A stretch of 64,000 nucleotides of DNA from the NCBI RefSeq assembly GCF_051257895.1, contig NZ_CP194331.1, positions 2,108,001-2,172,000 on the forward strand, written 5' to 3'. Positions within the stretch are counted from its first letter, which is position 1; every line of letters begins with the position of its first letter. Below, piece by piece: positions 1 to 7,806 of the stretch. A program made the translations under genes and the position numbers. The notes beneath the pieces are model-generated. The model worked only from the letters and a program-made list of their open reading frames with translations, was not told where the DNA came from and did no database searches. The DNA is from Gallionella straubiae. Lineage in GTDB: Bacteria > Pseudomonadota > Gammaproteobacteria > Burkholderiales > Gallionellaceae.

Positions 1-1024
1 CCAGTCCTGCCATAAGGAAATCTATGCCGAATGGTCGTCCGGCATACACCAGAAAGCCAACAAGGATGGCAAGGTGGTGGGTACAGTTGTTAAATCGGGC
101 GTCAATTGCGAGGTCTGCCACAACGGCCCTGCGGGTAATCACCCGTCCAAAGATGCTATGCCGCTTTCCACCGAGGACCAAGTGACCACCATCACTCACC
201 TCAAACATACGACACACCCAGCCAATGTGGCGGACAGGAACCTGATGCGTGATCCGGAAGACATGCGGGTTCTGTGCACCAACTGCCATGAGAAAATAGC
301 AGGGCGTCCTTTGAGGGGCAGGGATGAGGGCGGTGTGCCGCAGGTTGTGGTCGATGGTCATGGAGGCAAAGCGCAGTGCACCTCCTGCCACAACCCGCAT
401 TCGCCCAGGATCAGTTTTGCCGCTATCCCGAGACCGCCTGTGGATCCAACAACCGGCAAGGCACTTCCAGTGAGCGCAGCAAAGGCGGGAGATGCGGGTG
501 CAGGAAAATCTGTAGCGGCGGCTTGTGCTGCATGCCACGGCAATTCCGGAGCCAGCGTCAATCCGGAATGGCCGAATCTGGCCGGCCAGAATGGCGATTA
601 TCTGGTCAATTCGCTTAAGGCCTTCAAGGAAGGGGCACGCAAAAATGATTTGATGAGCCCCATGGCGGCTGGCTTGAGCGATGCCGATATGCGTAATGTG
701 GCAGCCTATTTCTCCAGGAATAGCTGCAGTGTGACCGGCGGCGACAAGGATAAGGCAGCGCTGGGCAAGGCCAAGGCAGCGGCAGCAGGTTGCGCGGCAT
801 GCCACAACTCCGGTGGCCTCAATAAACCCGGCGCCTCTGGAATTGCCGGCGCGCAGGTATGGCCGAACCTGGCCGGGCAGAATGCAGGATATCTGGCTGT
901 TGCACTCAAGTCATTCCAGGATGGCAGCCGCAGCCATGCGGTCATGTCAAGCGTGGCGAAGACCCTGAGTGCTTCCGATATCGATAACTTGGCGGCTTAC
1001 TACGCCACTGCGAGCTGCAAATGA
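1..1024 (+). CDS. Multihaem c-type cytochrome with two C-terminal class I haem domains (5'-truncated)
   Basis: The frame is open from the window edge (codons begin at base 2), so the N-terminus lies outside. The visible part begins Q-S-C-H, probably the end of a CxxCH site, followed by CEVCH, CTNCH and CTSCH in a small multihaem domain. A linker leads to two similar units, each opening CAACH and containing WPNLAGQN and a later Met (LMSPM, VMSSV) that could be the distal haem ligand, as in cytochrome c4/c553. At least five, probably six or more, haems are therefore carried by one periplasmic polypeptide. The stop overlaps an in-frame ATG of the ferredoxin gene, so the genes are cotranscribed. 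Likely role: electron carrier of an NrfCD-type quinone-linked membrane complex. The donor or acceptor cannot be told from sequence. Confidence 0.85.
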   Translation, partial: QSCHKEIYAEWSSGIHQKANKDGKVVGTVVKSGVNCEVCHNGPAGNHPSKDAMPLSTEDQVTTITHLKHTTHPANVADRNLMRDPEDMRVLCTNCHEKIAGRPLRGRDEGGVPQVVVDGHGGKAQCTSCHNPHSPRISFAAIPRPPVDPTTGKALPVSAAKAGDAGAGKSVAAACAACHGNSGASVNPEWPNLAGQNGDYLVNSLKAFKEGARKNDLMSPMAAGLSDADMRNVAAYFSRNSCSVTGGDKDKAALGKAKAAAAGCAACHNSGGLNKPGASGIAGAQVWPNLAGQNAGYLAVALKSFQDGSRSHAVMSSVAKTLSASDIDNLAAYYATASCK

Positions 1025-1047
1025 ATAAGTTACCTAGCGAGGGAAAA

Positions 1048-1956
1048 ATGACTACTCAGGATACGAAAATAGAAAAAGAAGCGGGCGATCTGTCACGCCG
1101 CGACTTCTTGGGCTTGTTGGGTAAAGGCGCAGCATGTGCCGGAGCGTTGGTCGGTACCGGCAGCGCGCTGGCTTCGGCTGGCGGAGGCGCCGCAAATCCT
1201 CTTGGGGGTGTCGGACCGACATTCCAGCAGGCACCGGAGCAATACGCCGAGGCGCGCAAGAATCCGCCCAAGATACCCAACTACAACTGGACTGAGCACA
1301 AGTGGGCGTTCGGCGTCGATGTTGATCGTTGTATCGGCTGTTTGCGCTGTGTGGAAGCCTGCAAGATGGAAAACAGTGTGCAGATGGACAGGAACCACAC
1401 CCGTACCTGGGTTGAGCGTTACGTCTATCTGGAAGGCGAAAAACATGCGCACGTCGACAGCATCCATGATCTCAAGAACGTGGTGGCTGGCAGCAATGAG
1501 ACCAGGTTCAAGTTCGACGATCGCTACAAGGATCAAAAGGTCGAAAAAGCGTTTTTCGTGGCCAAACTGTGTAACCAGTGCGAGAAGCCATCGTGTGTTC
1601 AGGTCTGTCCGACCGGCGCTACCTATAAGGCAGTGGACGGCCCGGTATTGATCGACACGAAATACTGTATCGGTTGCCAGTATTGTGTCCAGGCCTGCCC
1701 GTACGGCGCACGCAGTTTGAATCATGAAAGAGGCACCGCCGAGAAGTGCAACTGGTGCTACCACCGTATTACCAAGGGGATGCAGCCCGCCTGCGTCGAG
1801 GTATGTCCGACCGGCACGCGGATTTTCGGCGATCGCTTGGATCCGGAAAGCCCAGTCAGCCAGTTTATCGCCAAGAACAAGGTAAACGTGCTGCAGCCGG
1901 CTATGGGTAATTACCCCAATGTGTTTTACAAAGGGTTAGATAAGGAGGTTTTCTAA
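1048..1956 (+). CDS. Tat-exported NrfC/PsrB-type ferredoxin subunit with four [4Fe-4S] motifs
   Basis: About 302 residues. The twin-arginine signal SRRDFLG is near residue 16, followed by an Ala/Gly-rich hydrophobic stretch, so the mature protein should be periplasmic. Four Cys clusters follow: CIGCLRC (about residue 96), CNQCEKPSCVQVCP (about 175), CIGCQYCVQACP (about 206) and CNWC...CVEVCP (about 233). This is the arrangement of DmsB/NrfC/PsrB electron-transfer subunits. I prefer ATG 1048 because GAGGGA lies just upstream; ATG 1021, overlapping the previous stop, has no such site. The NrfD gene begins one base after the stop, so the two are tightly coupled. No molybdopterin subunit is visible, so the catalytic partner is either upstream of the window or replaced by the cytochrome. 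Confidence 0.9.
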   Translation: MTTQDTKIEKEAGDLSRRDFLGLLGKGAACAGALVGTGSALASAGGGAANPLGGVGPTFQQAPEQYAEARKNPPKIPNYNWTEHKWAFGVDVDRCIGCLRCVEACKMENSVQMDRNHTRTWVERYVYLEGEKHAHVDSIHDLKNVVAGSNETRFKFDDRYKDQKVEKAFFVAKLCNQCEKPSCVQVCPTGATYKAVDGPVLIDTKYCIGCQYCVQACPYGARSLNHERGTAEKCNWCYHRITKGMQPACVEVCPTGTRIFGDRLDPESPVSQFIAKNKVNVLQPAMGNYPNVFYKGLDKEVF

Positions 1957-1957
1957 A

Positions 1958-3172
1958 ATGGAAAAAGATGTCTTTTATCACGTAGCCCCGTTTTCCGGAT
2001 TCACGTTTCCGAACGAAACCGAGGTGCCGTGGAGCGAACTTATCGTAATCTATCCCTACATCACCGGGCTGGTTGCCGGCGCGTTTGTGGTGTCCAGTCT
2101 GCACCACGTGTTTGGCATGGAGCGTTTCGCACCAATCTCGAAATTCGCCCTGCTGACGTCGCTGTGCTTCATGTTCTTTGCGCCGACACCGTTGCTGTTC
2201 CATCTGGGTCAGCCGACGCGCGCACTGAATGCGGTTTTGACGCCGCACTGGACCTCGGCGATGGCGGCCTTCGGTTATGTCGCGGGCTTCTACATCTGTC
2301 TGCTGCTGCTGGAAACCTGGTTTTCGTTCCGCGCCGACATTGTCGCCTTGTCGAAATCCAGGACAGGCATCATGCAGAAGGTATACAAGGCGCTTACCCT
2401 GGGATCGGATGATGTGTCGCAGCGTGCGCTTGACACTGACCACACCATTGCGCGCAGGCTGGCGATGATAGGTATCCCCGGTGCATGCGGATTGCACGGC
2501 TACGTCGGGTTCCTGTTCGGCTCGCTGAAAACACGCGAATGGTGGTCGTCCGATCTGATGCCGATCATCTTCCTGTTGTCTGCCGTGGGTTCGGGCGTCG
2601 GCCTGCTGATCGTGATCTATGTGATTACCTCCTGGTGGCGCAAGAAGCCTACAGATGACGGTGCCATGCAGGGCCTGCTGTATGTATTGTGGACGGGTAT
2701 CGTCATCGTGATGGTGATCGAGGCACTGGAAATGGTGCAAATGCTTTACAAGGCGCGCGAGGGTGTCGAAGGGGTCATGGATCTGGTTAATGGTCCGATC
2801 ACGGTCGCCATGACGATTCAATGGGGCGGGTCGCTGCTGGCGCTGGTGATAACGTCGATAATGATGGTGAAAATGCCCAAGCCAAAAACCCTGCTCTTCT
2901 GGCTCTTCATCAGCGGCTTGTCGATGATGATCGGGGTGTTGGCGATGCGCTGGAACGTGGTGATTGGCGGGCAGGAATTGTCCAAGACCATGAGGGGCTT
3001 GATGACTTTCCATCCCGAGGTATTCGGGCGCGAAAGCCTGTTTACGGTCGCAACGCTCTTTACCGCACCGTTTGTTGTGCTGTATCTGGCACAAAAGCTG
3101 TTGCCGACGGTTTGGGAAGGCGAGCATCCCGAGCCCGAGAAGAGGGTGTTTGATATTCACAAGGCTATTTGA
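1958..3172 (+). CDS. NrfD/PsrC-family integral membrane subunit
   Basis: A 404-residue polytopic membrane protein with many hydrophobic helices. It fits the NrfD/PsrC/HybB family, whose members exchange electrons with the quinone pool and anchor a ferredoxin subunit. It starts almost directly after the ferredoxin stop, and AAGGAGG lies upstream of the ATG. The order cytochrome - ferredoxin - NrfD resembles the core of polysulfide-reductase-like and alternative-complex-III-like modules. Here the haem subunit appears to be the only partner in view. The direction of electron flow is not decidable from the sequence. The operon ends at the hairpin at 3205-3232. Confidence 0.88.
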   Translation: MEKDVFYHVAPFSGFTFPNETEVPWSELIVIYPYITGLVAGAFVVSSLHHVFGMERFAPISKFALLTSLCFMFFAPTPLLFHLGQPTRALNAVLTPHWTSAMAAFGYVAGFYICLLLLETWFSFRADIVALSKSRTGIMQKVYKALTLGSDDVSQRALDTDHTIARRLAMIGIPGACGLHGYVGFLFGSLKTREWWSSDLMPIIFLLSAVGSGVGLLIVIYVITSWWRKKPTDDGAMQGLLYVLWTGIVIVMVIEALEMVQMLYKAREGVEGVMDLVNGPITVAMTIQWGGSLLALVITSIMMVKMPKPKTLLFWLFISGLSMMIGVLAMRWNVVIGGQELSKTMRGLMTFHPEVFGRESLFTVATLFTAPFVVLYLAQKLLPTVWEGEHPEPEKRVFDIHKAI

Positions 3173-3204
3173 TACACACGAAATAGCAAAAAAAGTATCT
3201 CTTG

Positions 3205-3232
3205 AAATCCCGCCGCAAGGCGGGATTTTTTT
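3205..3232 (+). terminator. Rho-independent terminator of the cytochrome-ferredoxin-NrfD operon
   Basis: A GC-rich hairpin (AAATCCCGCC - GCAA - GGCGGGATTT) is followed by a T run, 33 bases after the NrfD stop codon. It is a textbook intrinsic terminator and defines the operon end. Confidence 0.9.
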
Positions 3233-3249
3233 GCGCATAAATTTCAGCC

Positions 3250-3552
3250 GACAGGGTGTGTGCAACTCGAAGGGGAAGCAGCAAGCGATGCCATGGTTCC
3301 AGGCGTCGTCATGGGGAGTGTGGAAATGCTGCCGAGGCCGTGTGACAGCCGCCCCTGGTCTAAACTCAGGAGCTAATCCGGATCGACCCGATCCGAAAAC
3401 CAGACAGGCAATTTACAAAGTGGGAGTGTATGCTTTTGCGAAGGGCTGGAAGGTTTTGCCATCCAGATGTGATGGCACAGCCCGTGTTACTGCAGTTTCA
3501 GGTTACGGCGCTTCCCGGTAACATCAAACATTCACAGCTTCACGGGCTGTAA
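3250..3552. other. Intergenic segment with several strong hairpins; possible structured RNA
   Basis: No convincing gene lies between the terminator and the small ORF at 3567-3668. The sequence contains a perfect GGATCG-ACC-CGATCC hairpin (about 3379-3393), a GCCATC-7 nt-GATGGC hairpin (about 3458-3476), and a 9-bp stem CAGCCCGTG/CACGGGCTG (about 3479-3550) that encloses an inner GTTAC/GTAAC pairing. I recognise no known riboswitch or sRNA family. It could be an untranslated regulatory RNA, the 3' structure of the small minus-strand gene, or remnant DNA. Confidence 0.25.
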
Positions 3553-3566
3553 AGTGCTGCTTTTCA

Positions 3567-3668
3567 TTAATACGAAAAATGCCCTTGCGAGAACACATAA
3601 AACAGGAAATAAATAATCGGGAAAATAACAAGGGGAATCCTGACAATAGTAAGCAAATCTTTCATCAT
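3567..3668 (-). CDS. Small 33-residue single-span membrane protein
   Basis: A short minus-strand reading frame begins ATG-ATG at 3668 and ends TAA at 3567. AAGGAG lies eight bases upstream (plus-strand 3677-3682), and a perfect TATAAT -10 box stands at 3718-3713. The product begins MMKDLLTIVR, then has a continuous hydrophobic stretch of about 17 residues (IPLVIFPIIYFLFYVF), then a polar tail SQGHFSY. This looks like a single transmembrane helix with a positive residue before it. Promoter, ribosome site and helix together make a real small protein likely. I do not recognise the family. It lies alone between two respiratory gene groups, so a link to membrane electron transport is only a guess. 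Confidence 0.55.
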   Translation of the reverse strand: MMKDLLTIVRIPLVIFPIIYFLFYVFSQGHFSY

Positions 3669-3712
3669 TCTTCAAACTCCTTAAAACGATCAAAAGCCGA
3701 AATGGCGCCCCG

Positions 3713-3718
3713 ATTATA
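3713..3718 (-). promoter_or_regulatory. -10 box (TATAAT) upstream of the 33-residue membrane protein gene
   Basis: On the minus strand the hexamer is a perfect TATAAT. It would start transcription near 3706 and give a leader of about 37 bases before the AAGGAG site. The -35 region is weak (TGAAAA-like), so the promoter may need an activator. Confidence 0.4.
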
Positions 3719-4031
3719 CTGCACGAATATGAATTTTTCATCTCGAAAATGCGGGATTTTTCGCATGAAATGAGGGCGGGGGAAGCTGCCCGCGAATTGT
3801 GCCTCTCGGGCGGTTTTCTGTTAGCATTTAACCGGCCGGCGGAGGGACCGGTTGCGCAATTTTTAGACACCTCCCATGCCATTCTTGCGGTTTCACAGGG
3901 CAGGGCGAAAATTTCCCCGTGCTTTGCATGTCGGAGAGTTTCGCCAACTCCATTTCTGGATCGATTGATCAGGGATATTTGATCCGCCCCTTCTTTTACG
4001 ACGGTAGCTTGCAAAAAACAGGAGAAACAAA
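3719..4031. other. Intergenic leader of the membrane cytochrome gene
   Basis: About 310 bases with no gene I can support. A 77-codon frame at 3749-3982 has no ribosome site and no recognisable protein character. The last part, TGATCAGGGATATTTGATC near 3967-3985, has repeated TTGATC words but does not match an FNR box. The start of the next gene is preceded by ACAGGAGAAACAAA, a good ribosome binding site. Confidence 0.3.
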
Positions 4032-4766
4032 ATGAAAGAGCTGACTTGGTCGAACCTGGAGAATCTCGCCTTGCCCGTCAAGGCCTTGTTTACCGGCTAT
4101 CTTCTCGTCATCGGCTTGGGCTTGCTCATGTCCGGCGCGCAAATCATGCTGACCCACGGCATGGCGGACGGCAAGCCCGGATTGTCGCTGGATGACATCG
4201 TCTACAGCTATTACGGCAATCGCGAAGGCTCGAAGCTGGAGGCCAAACTCAACGGCTCGATGAAGGATTACGCGCCCGGCGAGGCCAGGCTGGCCATGAT
4301 CAAGTGGGCACGCGCGGGAGCGCCGGAAGGCGAGTGGGAGTCGAAGATCAAGCCGATCACCGAACAGCATTGCGTCGCCTGCCACGCCAACATGCCCGGC
4401 CTGGCCAAGGTTGGAGAGAAGGACGTCATGATCCAGGTGGCGGCAACCGACCGTGGGGCGAACATCACCAATCTGACCCGCGTTTCGCATATCCACCTGT
4501 TTGGCATTGCCTTCATCTTCTTCTTCGTCGGCCTGATCTTCAGCCTGGCAACCGGCTTCAGCCCGATCGTCAAATCGCTGCTGATTTTCACGCCGTTCAT
4601 CTTCCTGATTATCGATGTTGCATCCTGGTGGCTGACCAAGATGAATCCGGGCTTTGCCTGGCTGGTGATGGTCGGGGGTGTAGGCTACAGCATCGCCTCG
4701 ACGATCATGATTTTTTCGTCCCTCTACCAGATGTGCGTCAAGCCCTTCATGGCGAAAAAGGCCTGA
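4032..4766 (+). CDS. Membrane-anchored monohaem c-type cytochrome of unknown family
   Basis: 244 residues. An N-terminal hydrophobic segment (about residues 18-38) is followed by a soluble loop carrying one haem site, CVACH (about residue 115), and three further hydrophobic segments in the C-terminal half (about 155-235). The haem loop probably faces the periplasm. His residues in the first C-terminal helix region (SHIHLFG) could take part in haem or quinone chemistry; this is inference. AGGAG precedes the ATG. It lies 35 bases before an FAD-dependent hydroxyacid dehydrogenase gene and downstream of an NrfCD module, so a respiratory role is plausible. I do not know a named homologue. Confidence 0.75.
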   Translation: MKELTWSNLENLALPVKALFTGYLLVIGLGLLMSGAQIMLTHGMADGKPGLSLDDIVYSYYGNREGSKLEAKLNGSMKDYAPGEARLAMIKWARAGAPEGEWESKIKPITEQHCVACHANMPGLAKVGEKDVMIQVAATDRGANITNLTRVSHIHLFGIAFIFFFVGLIFSLATGFSPIVKSLLIFTPFIFLIIDVASWWLTKMNPGFAWLVMVGGVGYSIASTIMIFSSLYQMCVKPFMAKKA

Positions 4767-4801
4767 TCCGGAATCATTCCCCTCACCAATAGCACTTAGA
4801 C

Positions 4802-6205
4802 ATGGCGACAAATTTTCTTGACGCCGTCGCCGCCATCGTCGGCGGCGATGGCATCCTGAGCGGCGAGACCGCTGCACCCTATTATGCCGACAAACGCGGA
4901 CGCTATTTTGGCAGTGCGCTGGCGGTGGTGTTCCCATCGGATACGCAGCAGGTCTCGGCAATAGTGGAGCTGTGCGCCGCGAGCCGGATCGCCATCGTGC
5001 CACAGGGCGGCAACACCAGCCTGTGCGGCGCATCGGTGCCGCTGGCCGAAGGTAGGCAGATCGTGCTCAACCTGTCGCGCATGAAGCGCATCCGCGCGAT
5101 CGATGCGGTGAACTACACCATGACCGTCGAGGCAGGCTGCATCCTGGCCGATGCGCGTGAGGCGGCGGAGCAGCATGATCGCCTGTTCCCGCTCGAACTG
5201 ACGGCGACCCTGAACCATTGCGAGATCGGCGGCAACCTGTCCACCAACGCCGGCGGCAACGGCGTGCTGCGCTATGGCAATGCGCGCGATCTGGTGCTCG
5301 GGCTGGAAGTGGTGCTACCCGACGGGCGCATCTGGAACGGCCTGCGCAGCCTGCGCAAGGACAACTCCGGCTACGACCTGAAGCACCTGTTCATCGGCGC
5401 GGAAGGCACGCTGGGCATCATCACCGCCGCCGTGCTCAAGCTGTATCCGCGCCCGCGATCTTCCGCCACCGCCGTCGTGGCCATTCCCGACCCCGCCCTC
5501 GCCGTGCGCCTGCTGGCGCATGTCCGCGCCGCCTGCGGCGACACCCTGAGCGCCTTCGAGCTCGTCTCGCGCAGCAGCCTGGACATCGTGTTCCGGCATG
5601 TTCCTGGCGTTGCCGAACCGTTCACAAAACACTACGAGTATTACCTGCTGATCCAGTCGGACGACATGCAGGCGCGCCCGCTGGATGGCGCGCTGCGTGA
5701 CGCGATCACAAGTTTCGGTGCGGACATCCCGGAGTTTGCCGCCACCGCCGATGCCGCACAGGCGGCAAACTGGTGGAAGCTGCGCCAGAACATCAGCGAT
5801 GCGCAGAAGCGTGAAGGCATCAGCATCAAGCACGACATCTCCGTGCCGGTCAGCCGTGTCGCGGAATTCATCGCGCGCGCCGATGCCGCCTTGCAGGGCG
5901 CTTGGCCCGGCGTGCGCATCGTCGCGTTCGGCCACATGGGCGACGGCAACATCCACTACAACGTCTCGCTGGCGGATGCCGAACGGAACAATACTTTCAT
6001 CGAGCAGCATGAGGGCGCGGTGAACCGGCTGGTCTACGAAGTGGTGCGCGAACTCGGTGGCAGCATCAGCGCCGAGCATGGTCTCGGCCAGCTCAAACGC
6101 GCCACTATCCGCGACTACAAGGACCCGCTGGAGCTCGAACTGATGCGCAGCATCAAGCAGGTGTTCGATCCGCAGGGCCTGATGAACCCCGGCAAGGTGT
6201 TGTAG
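4802..6205 (+). CDS. FAD-linked oxidase / D-2-hydroxyacid dehydrogenase (GlcD/Dld family)
   Basis: 467 residues. The N-terminal PCMH-type FAD domain contains VPQGGNTSLCGA (about residue 66) and the stretch GGNLSTNAGGNG (about 141). The C-terminal FAD-oxidase domain has FGHMGDGNIHYN (about 379) and ends with ISAEHGLGQLKR and DPQGLMNPGKVL, hallmarks of the GlcD, D-lactate and D-2-hydroxyglutarate dehydrogenase group. These enzymes oxidise a D-2-hydroxyacid to the 2-oxoacid and pass electrons through FAD to a carrier or quinone. Which acid is used cannot be read from the motifs. The cytochrome gene just upstream suggests an electron outlet. The length is normal and the gene looks intact. Confidence 0.9.
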   Translation: MATNFLDAVAAIVGGDGILSGETAAPYYADKRGRYFGSALAVVFPSDTQQVSAIVELCAASRIAIVPQGGNTSLCGASVPLAEGRQIVLNLSRMKRIRAIDAVNYTMTVEAGCILADAREAAEQHDRLFPLELTATLNHCEIGGNLSTNAGGNGVLRYGNARDLVLGLEVVLPDGRIWNGLRSLRKDNSGYDLKHLFIGAEGTLGIITAAVLKLYPRPRSSATAVVAIPDPALAVRLLAHVRAACGDTLSAFELVSRSSLDIVFRHVPGVAEPFTKHYEYYLLIQSDDMQARPLDGALRDAITSFGADIPEFAATADAAQAANWWKLRQNISDAQKREGISIKHDISVPVSRVAEFIARADAALQGAWPGVRIVAFGHMGDGNIHYNVSLADAERNNTFIEQHEGAVNRLVYEVVRELGGSISAEHGLGQLKRATIRDYKDPLELELMRSIKQVFDPQGLMNPGKVL

Positions 6206-6284
6206 GTGGTTTTCTTGAATGGCTGTTCATCGGTGCGGATTCAGATGAATCCAGATTATTTCCACTTTGTGCTCAGGAGTAGAC

Positions 6285-6357
6285 GTTCAACGTAGAGCTA
6301 ACCGGTGCTGCGCAGCTTTATCGCGCAGCGTCCAGCGACCGAAGAGCGAGGTTGAGC
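6285..6357 (-). repeat. attC-like recombination site of an integron gene cassette
   Basis: Read on the minus strand, the site opens with GCTCAAC (6357-6351, fits RYYYAAC) and closes with GTTGAAC (6291-6285, fits GTTRRRY), 73 bases in all. Between them is a near-palindrome whose centre is GCTGCGC-GATAAA-GCTGCGCAGC, flanked by GGAC on one side and CCGGTTAGCTCTAC on the other. This is the usual architecture of an attC site: inverted simple sites R''/R' and L''/L' around a variable stem. It closes the cassette holding the 55-residue protein gene. No integrase gene is present in the window. Confidence 0.75.
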
Positions 6358-6376
6358 GCCATGTCAGAAGTTCCAT

Positions 6377-6544
6377 TTAGGCGCTCCAGTGCCCCAAAAC
6401 CCATTCCCATTTTCTTGTGTTGTAGTCCCACCGCCAATGTGCCTTAACCCATTTTGTTTTTCCAATGGGACGCACTGTTTTCATATTCTGAAGGCGGTCA
6501 ATTGGCTTCGGTGGCTTGGGTGGGTGAATCTTTTTGATGACCAT
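6377..6544 (-). CDS. 55-residue Trp/His-rich small protein, separated from its upstream gene by an IS element
   Basis: Begins MVIKKIHPPKPPKPIDRL at ATG 6544. The C-terminal half has the pattern WVKAHWRWD...WEWVLGHW, which resembles the WxPGHW repeats of small exported or surface proteins. A frame extension to TTG 6562 exists only because of the IS end and is unlikely to be real. Joining the two IS flanks (after 7778 and before 6554) restores an AAGGGA element 11 bases upstream of this ATG, so the insertion cut the gene from its ribosome site and from the 83-residue gene upstream. Expression now depends on outward transcription from the IS. Function unknown. Confidence 0.55.
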   Translation of the reverse strand: MVIKKIHPPKPPKPIDRLQNMKTVRPIGKTKWVKAHWRWDYNTRKWEWVLGHWSA

Positions 6545-6554
6545 AATGCTCTGC

Positions 6555-7777
6555 GGATTCAACCCGTCGATGCAACAAGTTGGTTAAATCGTTCAGCCGG
6601 TGTTTCGTAGTTTAGCGTCTTCCTTGGACGTTCATTTAGCTTCCTCGCCACGCCATTTAGCTGTGCTTGCGTGTATCCGGAGATGTCCATCCCTTTTGGG
6701 AAGTACTGTCTCAACAATCCATTGGTATTTTCATTCGTCCCGCGCTGCCAAGGATTCTGAGGGTCACAGAAATAGACCTTGATGTCGGTCGCCAAGGTAA
6801 AGCGCTTGTGGTCCGCCATCTCCTTACCTCGATCCCACGTCAGCGATTTGTAAAGTTCCTGCGGCAGCTTGTGAGCATGTTTGATCAATGCATTTATGAC
6901 GGTCTCGGTATCTTTTCCTGCCACCTTCACCAACATCACATAGCGTGTCTGGCGCTCAACAAGTGTCGCAATCTGGCTACTTAAAGTCCCACACAGCAGG
7001 TCGCCCTCCCAGTGGCCTGGCACTGCCCGGTCTTCTGCCGTGGCCGGACGCTCGCTAATCGATACCGCATCGGTGATTCGGCCATGATTATCCGTCTTCT
7101 GCGTATGATGCCGCGAACGGCGCATGACTCGCGTGCGCCGCAGGTGGGCCAGAAGTTCCTTCTTCAATGCGCCTCTGGCCTGGATGTAGAGGCTGCGATA
7201 GATGGTCTCGTGTGACACCTGATAGTCCTCGTCATCTGGATAGGTGCATTTTAGCCATCCGGCAATCTGCTCCGGTGACCATGCCATTTTCAGTTTGCCT
7301 GCCACGATATGTGCCATCGCGCGGTTCTTCACCAGTTTACAAGGTTGGGGGCGATGCGCACGCTCCCAGGCAGCCTGGTCGGCCTGGCTTGCGCGATAGC
7401 TCTTTCGATCACCGTTACGTTCGATCTCTCGACTAATTGTCGAAGCGGCACGGCCAAGCTTCTTGGCGATAGAGCGGATTGAATCCCCTGCAACGACTGA
7501 TCGAGAGATTTCTTCACGTTCAGACAAGGTTAGTGCCAGTCTCGAACGACGTCGAGGAATCGGCCGAATGCCGCCGGCCTCAGACAAAATTCGCTCGATT
7601 GATGAATGGTATCGATCAAACAGCTGCGCGATCTGCTGAAGGGAATCGCCTTTCTGCCAGCGATCCCACATCAGCGCCTTCTGGGATTCAGTGTAATGAA
7701 TGCGAGGTCTTTGTTTCATCTGCAACACTCCTTTCGCTTTCGCAAAGTTTAGTGTGTTGCATCGACGGGTTGAATCC
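6555..7777 (-). mobile_element. Complete IS30-family insertion sequence
   Basis: An element of about 1.22 kb bounded by perfect inverted repeats of at least 23 bp: GGATTCAACCCGTCGATGCA... at 6555-6577 and its exact complement at 7755-7777. The flanking dinucleotide GC occurs on both sides (6553-6554 and 7778-7779), fitting a 2-bp target duplication, although the same bases also extend the palindrome. It holds one intact transposase gene. The insertion lies next to a small palindrome, ACAGGAATCCTGT (7789-7801), in the middle of an integron-type cassette. Confidence 0.9.
6559..7719 (-). CDS. IS30-family transposase
   Basis: 386 residues from ATG 7719, which has AAGGAG eight bases upstream; a GTG at 7728 is a less likely start. 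Two helix-turn-helix regions in the N-terminal 120 residues (SLQQIAQLFDRYHSSIERIL and SIRSIAKKLGRAASTISREI) are followed by a DDE integrase core. The first Asp is in GHWEGDLLCG, the second in TWDRGKEM and the Glu in NENTNGLLRQYFP, the standard IS30 signature. The stop codon lies inside the terminal inverted repeat. The gene appears intact, so the element may still be active. Confidence 0.93.
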   Translation of the reverse strand: MKQRPRIHYTESQKALMWDRWQKGDSLQQIAQLFDRYHSSIERILSEAGGIRPIPRRRSRLALTLSEREEISRSVVAGDSIRSIAKKLGRAASTISREIERNGDRKSYRASQADQAAWERAHRPQPCKLVKNRAMAHIVAGKLKMAWSPEQIAGWLKCTYPDDEDYQVSHETIYRSLYIQARGALKKELLAHLRRTRVMRRSRHHTQKTDNHGRITDAVSISERPATAEDRAVPGHWEGDLLCGTLSSQIATLVERQTRYVMLVKVAGKDTETVINALIKHAHKLPQELYKSLTWDRGKEMADHKRFTLATDIKVYFCDPQNPWQRGTNENTNGLLRQYFPKGMDISGYTQAQLNGVARKLNERPRKTLNYETPAERFNQLVASTG

Positions 7778-7806
7778 GCATCCCTTACAGGATTCCTGTG
7801 TTCTAT

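Noticed and set aside
1021..1047. Upstream start of the ferredoxin at ATG 1021
   Set aside because: It adds nine residues before the real N-terminus and has no ribosome site; GAGGGA favours ATG 1048.
3967..3985. Possible FNR box before the membrane cytochrome gene
   Set aside because: TTGATC words are repeated directly, not as TTGAT-N4-ATCAA.
3532..4014. A 160-codon minus-strand frame and a 77-codon plus-strand frame (3749-3982) in the gap before the membrane cytochrome
   Set aside because: Neither has a ribosome site or recognisable protein character; the 33-residue gene in another frame has clear signals instead.
6306..6331. Hairpin after the FAD enzyme gene as a terminator
   Set aside because: It has no T run, and it is the central stem of a complete attC-like site with both core motifs.
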